Source of the DNA: an uncultured Bacilli bacterium
GTDB lineage: Bacteria; Bacillota_I; Bacilli_A; RF39; UBA660
DNA: 9,422 nucleotides
Direction: 5' to 3'
NCBI GenBank assembly: GCA_947624095.1
Contig: CANQIR010000039.1
Location: 1-9,422, forward strand
Part shown: positions 6,328 to 9,422 of the stretch, piece by piece
How the letters are laid out: the number at the start of each line of letters is the position of its first letter
Numbering within the stretch: the stretch's first letter is position 1
Made by a program: the position numbers and the translations under genes
The notes under the pieces: model-generated
What the model saw: the letters and a program-made list of their open reading frames with translations, nothing else
What the model was told of the DNA's origin: nothing
The model's database searches: none

Positions 6328-7446
6328 TTACCTCACTAACTCATTATATTGTTCTATTAAATAATCATCCGTCATTCCCGCAATATAATCTATAACCTTC
6401 CGTTCATTAGAAGTATTATCCATATATTCTTTACTCATATCATTCAAAAATACCCGATAAATATTACTCTTCTTATCCTTAGCAACCACATCCCTAAGCG
6501 TATGCGTAAACACCTTGTTAAACATCCGCCGATATAATTCTATATCCTCTTCACTATTAGCTCTACTATAAATATATTCATAATTAAACTTCTTTAAACT
6601 AACTAAAGCCTTAAATAAATCATCACTCATTGTAATATAAGGTTTCCCATAACTATTTTTCACAATATCCGTTACAAAAGTATTAATTATTTCCCGGTTA
6701 GAAGACCCTAGTAAATTTCTAATTTCTTTAGGAACATCCTCTATCTTAATAACTCCTAACCTTAAAGCATCCTCAATATCTCTTCCAATATAACCAATAA
6801 TATCACTAATTCTTACTACACATCCCTCTAAAGTCATTGGAACTAAAGCCTTTATTGCTTTCTTATTTTTATAAGTTTCTTCATATTGAGCCAAAAATTC
6901 TTCCTTAGTTTTCCTAACTGGTCTATACTCTCTTAATTCCAATTCACCATTGTGACACATAATTGCATCCAAAACCTGTAATGTAATATTAGCTCCTCGT
7001 CCATTATTCTCTATATTCCTCAATATTCTTACACTCTGAACATTATGATTAAAATACCCTTCGCCACAACTTAAACTAATTTCATTTAAAATATCTTCCC
7101 CTACGTGCCCAAAAGGTACATGACCAAGATCGTGTCCCAAAGCACCCGCTTCAATTAAATCCTCATTTAATCCAAGTGCTCTTCCAATCGTCCTAGCTAT
7201 CTTACTAACCATTTGCACGTGAGTCATTCGCTTACTAATATTATCATTTTCATTTAAACTAAAAACCTGTGTCTTATCAATATATCTAGTATAAGATAAA
7301 GAATAAATTATCCGATCAATATCCCGAAAAAAAGGCGTTCGAAAATCACTACTTTCATCTTTAAAACGTATCGCCTCACTATCTCTAGTAGCAAATTCAC
7401 TCAATATTAAATCTCTCTTCACCATCTGTTCCTTAACTTTTTCCAT
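6328..7446 (-). CDS. dGTPase-like HD-domain phosphohydrolase
   Basis: A 372-residue protein of the deoxyguanosinetriphosphate triphosphohydrolase (dgt-like) HD superfamily, whose members hydrolyse dNTPs to nucleoside and triphosphate and so trim nucleotide pools. The N-terminal block RDIDRIIYSLSYTRYIDKTQ (41-60) matches the family. Metal ligands are H76, the HD pair H105/D106 in GHDLGHVPFGH, and D214 in VVRISDIIGYIGRDIEDA. H109, H114 and H134 (in FNHNVQSVRIL) are further conserved active-site histidines. It is shorter than E. coli Dgt (about 505 residues). GAGGG lies 5 bases before the ATG. It starts 11 bases after the permease gene and ends 2 bases before the YjdF-like gene, so all three share a transcript. 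Substrate preference among dNTPs cannot be read from the sequence. Confidence 0.92.
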   Translation of the reverse strand: MEKVKEQMVKRDLILSEFATRDSEAIRFKDESSDFRTPFFRDIDRIIYSLSYTRYIDKTQVFSLNENDNISKRMTHVQMVSKIARTIGRALGLNEDLIEAGALGHDLGHVPFGHVGEDILNEISLSCGEGYFNHNVQSVRILRNIENNGRGANITLQVLDAIMCHNGELELREYRPVRKTKEEFLAQYEETYKNKKAIKALVPMTLEGCVVRISDIIGYIGRDIEDALRLGVIKIEDVPKEIRNLLGSSNREIINTFVTDIVKNSYGKPYITMSDDLFKALVSLKKFNYEYIYSRANSEEDIELYRRMFNKVFTHTLRDVVAKDKKSNIYRVFLNDMSKEYMDNTSNERKVIDYIAGMTDDYLIEQYNELVR

Positions 7447-7457
7447 AACATCCCTCT

Positions 7458-8702
7458 TTACTTATAATAAATTACCTCATTATTTTCCGGATTAATATAA
7501 TCAATATTTACATATTCACTTGTCTTTGCCGGTAAATTCTTTGCTTGTAATCTCCTTGTACAAATTCCATTAATAAACGCATAAAGAATCGCAAATAAAG
7601 GTACTCCAAATAACATTCCAATAAAACCAAATAAATTACCAAATATTAAAATTGCAAATAATACCCAGAAACTTTTCAAACCAGTTTTATTTCCCAAAAT
7701 TTTAGGTCCCAAGATATTACCATCAAACTGTTGTAGAATAAAGATAAATACCAAGAATGTAAAGGCCTTCGCCGGACTTACTAATAATATTAATAAAACA
7801 CTAGGTACAGCTCCAATAAACGGTCCAAAATAAGGAATTATATTCGTCACCCCAACAATTACAGATATCAAAATAGAATAAGGCATCTTAAATAAAATCA
7901 TAAAGACAAAACACATTATTCCAATAATAATTGAATCTATTACTTTACCATACAAAAATCCTCCAAAAACCTTATGTGTATACCGCACATTTTCCAAAAC
8001 AATCATCCCTTGCGTTGGACTTACAAATGCATACATCATCTTCTTAGCCTGAGCAATAAATTTCTCTTTACTTATTAAGATATATATCGCTACAATAAAA
8101 CTCAATATCATATTCAAAATTAATTTTAATATACCAATAATCCCTATTGATAAATTCTTAATAATCGTATTCATACTAGGTAACACATCATTATTAATAT
8201 AATCAATAACATAATCCGCAATATTATTATAATTATTCAAAATAAGTTCCTGTACTTCCGGTTGTTCACTAAACTTTGAAACAATCCAATTCTTCCCATT
8301 ATTCAAATAATCCGGAATATTTGTAATAATAATATTTATACTTTTAAAAAGTTCCGGAATAATATAATTTATAATAAAAAATAAAAACAATATTATTAAC
8401 AAAGCTGAAGTACTAATACTTAATACCCTAGAAAATAACTTAACCTTCTTGCGATCTTTCTTAAAAATTTTCCTTCCTAACTTTGCAAAAACCTTAACTT
8501 CCAAATAAGACAAAACCGGTGATAAAATATAAGCCAATAACAAACCATATAATATCGGTGTAAATACTTCAAAAATATAAATAATAAAATCCACAATCTG
8601 TTGCCAACGATAAAAAGCAAAAAACAAAGTAATACTTGCCGCAACTACCGCAAATATCGTTAACCCCCAATAAAAATATTTATTATCAATTTTATTTCTC
8701 AT
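7458..8702 (-). CDS. AI-2E family transporter (UPF0118-type permease)
   Basis: A 414-residue multi-pass membrane protein of the AI-2E family (PF01594 type). Visible features are a paired N-terminal membrane hairpin (about 10-30 and 38-66), a basic loop (68-90), a third segment (about 91-113), a soluble middle part (about 114-180), and a C-terminal bundle holding the hallmark NIIPYFGPFIGAVPS (287-301) and QQFDGNILGPKILG (324-337). The length is normal. Members are named for autoinducer-2 export but others act as Na+/H+ antiporters or remain unassigned; the substrate here is unknown. The ribosome site is an unusual GGCGGGTGG ending 5 bases before the ATG. It is the first gene of the operon with the dGTPase-like and YjdF-like genes. 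The start at 8702 is the only well-supported one. Confidence 0.93.
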   Translation of the reverse strand: MRNKIDNKYFYWGLTIFAVVAASITLFFAFYRWQQIVDFIIYIFEVFTPILYGLLLAYILSPVLSYLEVKVFAKLGRKIFKKDRKKVKLFSRVLSISTSALLIILFLFFIINYIIPELFKSINIIITNIPDYLNNGKNWIVSKFSEQPEVQELILNNYNNIADYVIDYINNDVLPSMNTIIKNLSIGIIGILKLILNMILSFIVAIYILISKEKFIAQAKKMMYAFVSPTQGMIVLENVRYTHKVFGGFLYGKVIDSIIIGIMCFVFMILFKMPYSILISVIVGVTNIIPYFGPFIGAVPSVLLILLVSPAKAFTFLVFIFILQQFDGNILGPKILGNKTGLKSFWVLFAILIFGNLFGFIGMLFGVPLFAILYAFINGICTRRLQAKNLPAKTSEYVNIDYINPENNEVIYYK

Positions 8703-8728
8703 TTATACCACCCGCCTAAAACACTTAT

Positions 8729-8758
8729 ATAATATCAAGAAACATAATAAAAGTCCAA
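8729..8758 (-). promoter_or_regulatory. Possible promoter of the permease operon
   Basis: TATTAT (8734-8729, minus strand) matches five of six -10 positions. The -35 region is poor: the best fit at 18 bases is TTGGAC, part of the terminator stem. A start near 8722 would leave a leader of about 20 bases. A promoter is expected here because a hairpin precedes it, but the match is weak. Confidence 0.35.
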
Positions 8759-8769
8759 CAAATTGGACT
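8744..8769 (-). terminator. Probable terminator after the ferredoxin-reductase-like gene
   Basis: AGTCCAA (8769-8763 on the minus strand) pairs with TTGGACT (8758-8752) in a 7-bp stem with a TTTG loop, followed by the imperfect T-rich run TTTATTAT. The TAG stop of the gene (8770-8768) overlaps the stem. The broken T run suggests incomplete termination, so some read-through into the permease operon is possible. Confidence 0.62.
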
Positions 8770-9422
8770 AATTTACTACCTCTAAAACCAAATCACTTTT
8801 CGGAAAAGTTACACACGGATGGATATACTTGTATTTTTTATCTGCTCCTCTTCGATAATCATTACTCATCACTACTTCACCCGCCAGTAACTTAGTTCGG
8901 CAAAAACCACAAACACCACTATGACACTTGCTAGGAATTACTATATTAGCTCGATTTAATGCCATCATAATTGTCTCATTTTCCCAAGCATTTAGTAGTA
9001 CCTCTTCACCATTAATCTTCACCCTAATTAAATACTTATTCCCTCTAGGCACACTTTTACAAGGCATTTCATCATATCTAAAAAACTTTAATGGTAATTG
9101 TAAAGATTTTAACTCATCATTGATATATTCATATAAAGAGGATGACCCACTAATAAAGAAAGATACTTTAGTAGAAATATAATGTTCAATTAAATTTCGG
9201 GTAATTAAACCATACTCATACTTAGCATTCTCTTCTTCCCGCAAAACATATATTACCTTAACCTTATTTGTTTTACTTACTATGTCATCAAGTTGTTCTA
9301 AAAATACCAAATCCTCTTCTGTTCTATCACTGTAAAAGATAGTCAAAATACAATTCTCATCACCATCAATTATAGCCTGTGCCAAAGAATAAAATGGTGC
9401 AATACCATAACCATCAGCAATT
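8768..9422 (-). CDS. Ferredoxin-NAD(P) reductase-like flavoprotein with C-terminal [2Fe-2S] domain (5' part outside window)
   Basis: This is the C-terminal part of an electron-transfer protein; the reading frame stays open to the right edge. The first visible residues, IADGYGIAPFYSLAQAI, match the conserved GxGIxP nucleotide-binding turn of ferredoxin-NADP+ reductase folds, and SFFISGSSSLYEYI matches the later nucleotide-binding strand and helix. Then comes a plant-type ferredoxin domain with cluster cysteines spaced C-x4-C-x2-C-x28-C, in CHSGVCGFC and HPCVTF. An FAD/FMN domain should lie upstream, as in phthalate dioxygenase reductase-like proteins, moving electrons between NAD(P)H, flavin and a partner protein. 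The frame contains a TTG at 9385, but the conserved residues before it show that this is internal, not a start. The physiological partner is not visible here. Confidence 0.9.
   Translation of the reverse strand, partial: IADGYGIAPFYSLAQAIIDGDENCILTIFYSDRTEEDLVFLEQLDDIVSKTNKVKVIYVLREEENAKYEYGLITRNLIEHYISTKVSFFISGSSSLYEYINDELKSLQLPLKFFRYDEMPCKSVPRGNKYLIRVKINGEEVLLNAWENETIMMALNRANIVIPSKCHSGVCGFCRTKLLAGEVVMSNDYRRGADKKYKYIHPCVTFPKSDLVLEVVN

Noticed and set aside
6328..7446. dGTPase-like gene as an antiphage nucleotide-depletion system
   Set aside because: The neighbours are ordinary membrane proteins, with no mobile element or defence gene nearby; a housekeeping role is simpler.
7458..8702. Quorum-sensing role implied by the AI-2E family name
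   Set aside because: The name comes from one characterised branch; no luxS or lsr-type gene is in the window, so the substrate is left open.
8703..8711. TGG plus TATAAA just before the permease ATG as an extended -10 promoter
   Set aside because: The start point would fall inside the coding sequence, past the ATG; the bases serve as the ribosome-site spacer.
811..9182. Plus-strand open frames at 811-1008, 4745-4936, 5587-5796 and 8928-9182
   Set aside because: They lie wholly or mostly opposite or within well-supported genes, have no family features or ribosome sites, and look like shadows.
8768..9385. Complete 205-residue ferredoxin gene starting at TTG 9385
   Set aside because: The frame continues upstream to the edge with the conserved GxGIxP turn of the reductase fold, so the gene is truncated by the window and the TTG is internal.

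Overview
The window comes from a low-GC Gram-positive bacterium (Bacillota). The DNA is strongly AT-rich, ribosome binding sites are GGAGG-like, promoters are SigA-type, and the S4 protein is the cysteine-free 200-residue form typical of Bacilli. The gene content (paired M16 peptidases, AI-2E family permease, dGTPase-like HD hydrolase) would suit a gut Erysipelotrichales/RF39-type lineage, but that placement is inference. The standard code is used: tryptophan is TGG throughout. All eight visible stops are TAA (6) or TAG (2), and TGA is not used.

Layout. Positions 1-254 hold no protein gene. They carry a strong promoter (66-93) and a structured leader for rpsD (255-857, + strand), which encodes ribosomal protein S4. 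The leader folds into nested stems, and its last hairpin covers the Shine-Dalgarno sequence, as expected for S4 autoregulation. rpsD ends in a GAAA-loop terminator (862-884). A second terminator facing the other way (891-915) closes the convergent minus-strand genes. Everything from 910 to the right edge is on the minus strand, in at least three transcription units.

Reading the minus strand from right to left: (i) 9422-8768 is the 3' part of a flavodoxin-reductase-like protein with a C-terminal plant-type [2Fe-2S] ferredoxin domain; it runs off the window and is followed by a hairpin. (ii) 8702-5546 is a tight three-gene operon: an AI-2E family permease, a dGTPase-like HD phosphohydrolase and a DUF2238/YjdF-like membrane protein. 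(iii) 5479-3578 is a single gene for a membrane-anchored, very acidic protein with about ten propeller-like repeats, with its own promoter and terminator. (iv) 3466-910 is an overlapping pair of M16 peptidase-family proteins, first an inactive-looking partner and then the HxxEH-containing one, probably forming a heteromeric protease like YmfF/YmfH of Bacillus.

I see no mobile element, CRISPR array, tRNA, rRNA or obvious defence system. It looks like a stable chromosomal housekeeping region. The points most worth a second look are the rpsD leader, the repeat protein of unknown function, and the stem-loops that sit at or near the predicted 5' ends of two mRNAs.
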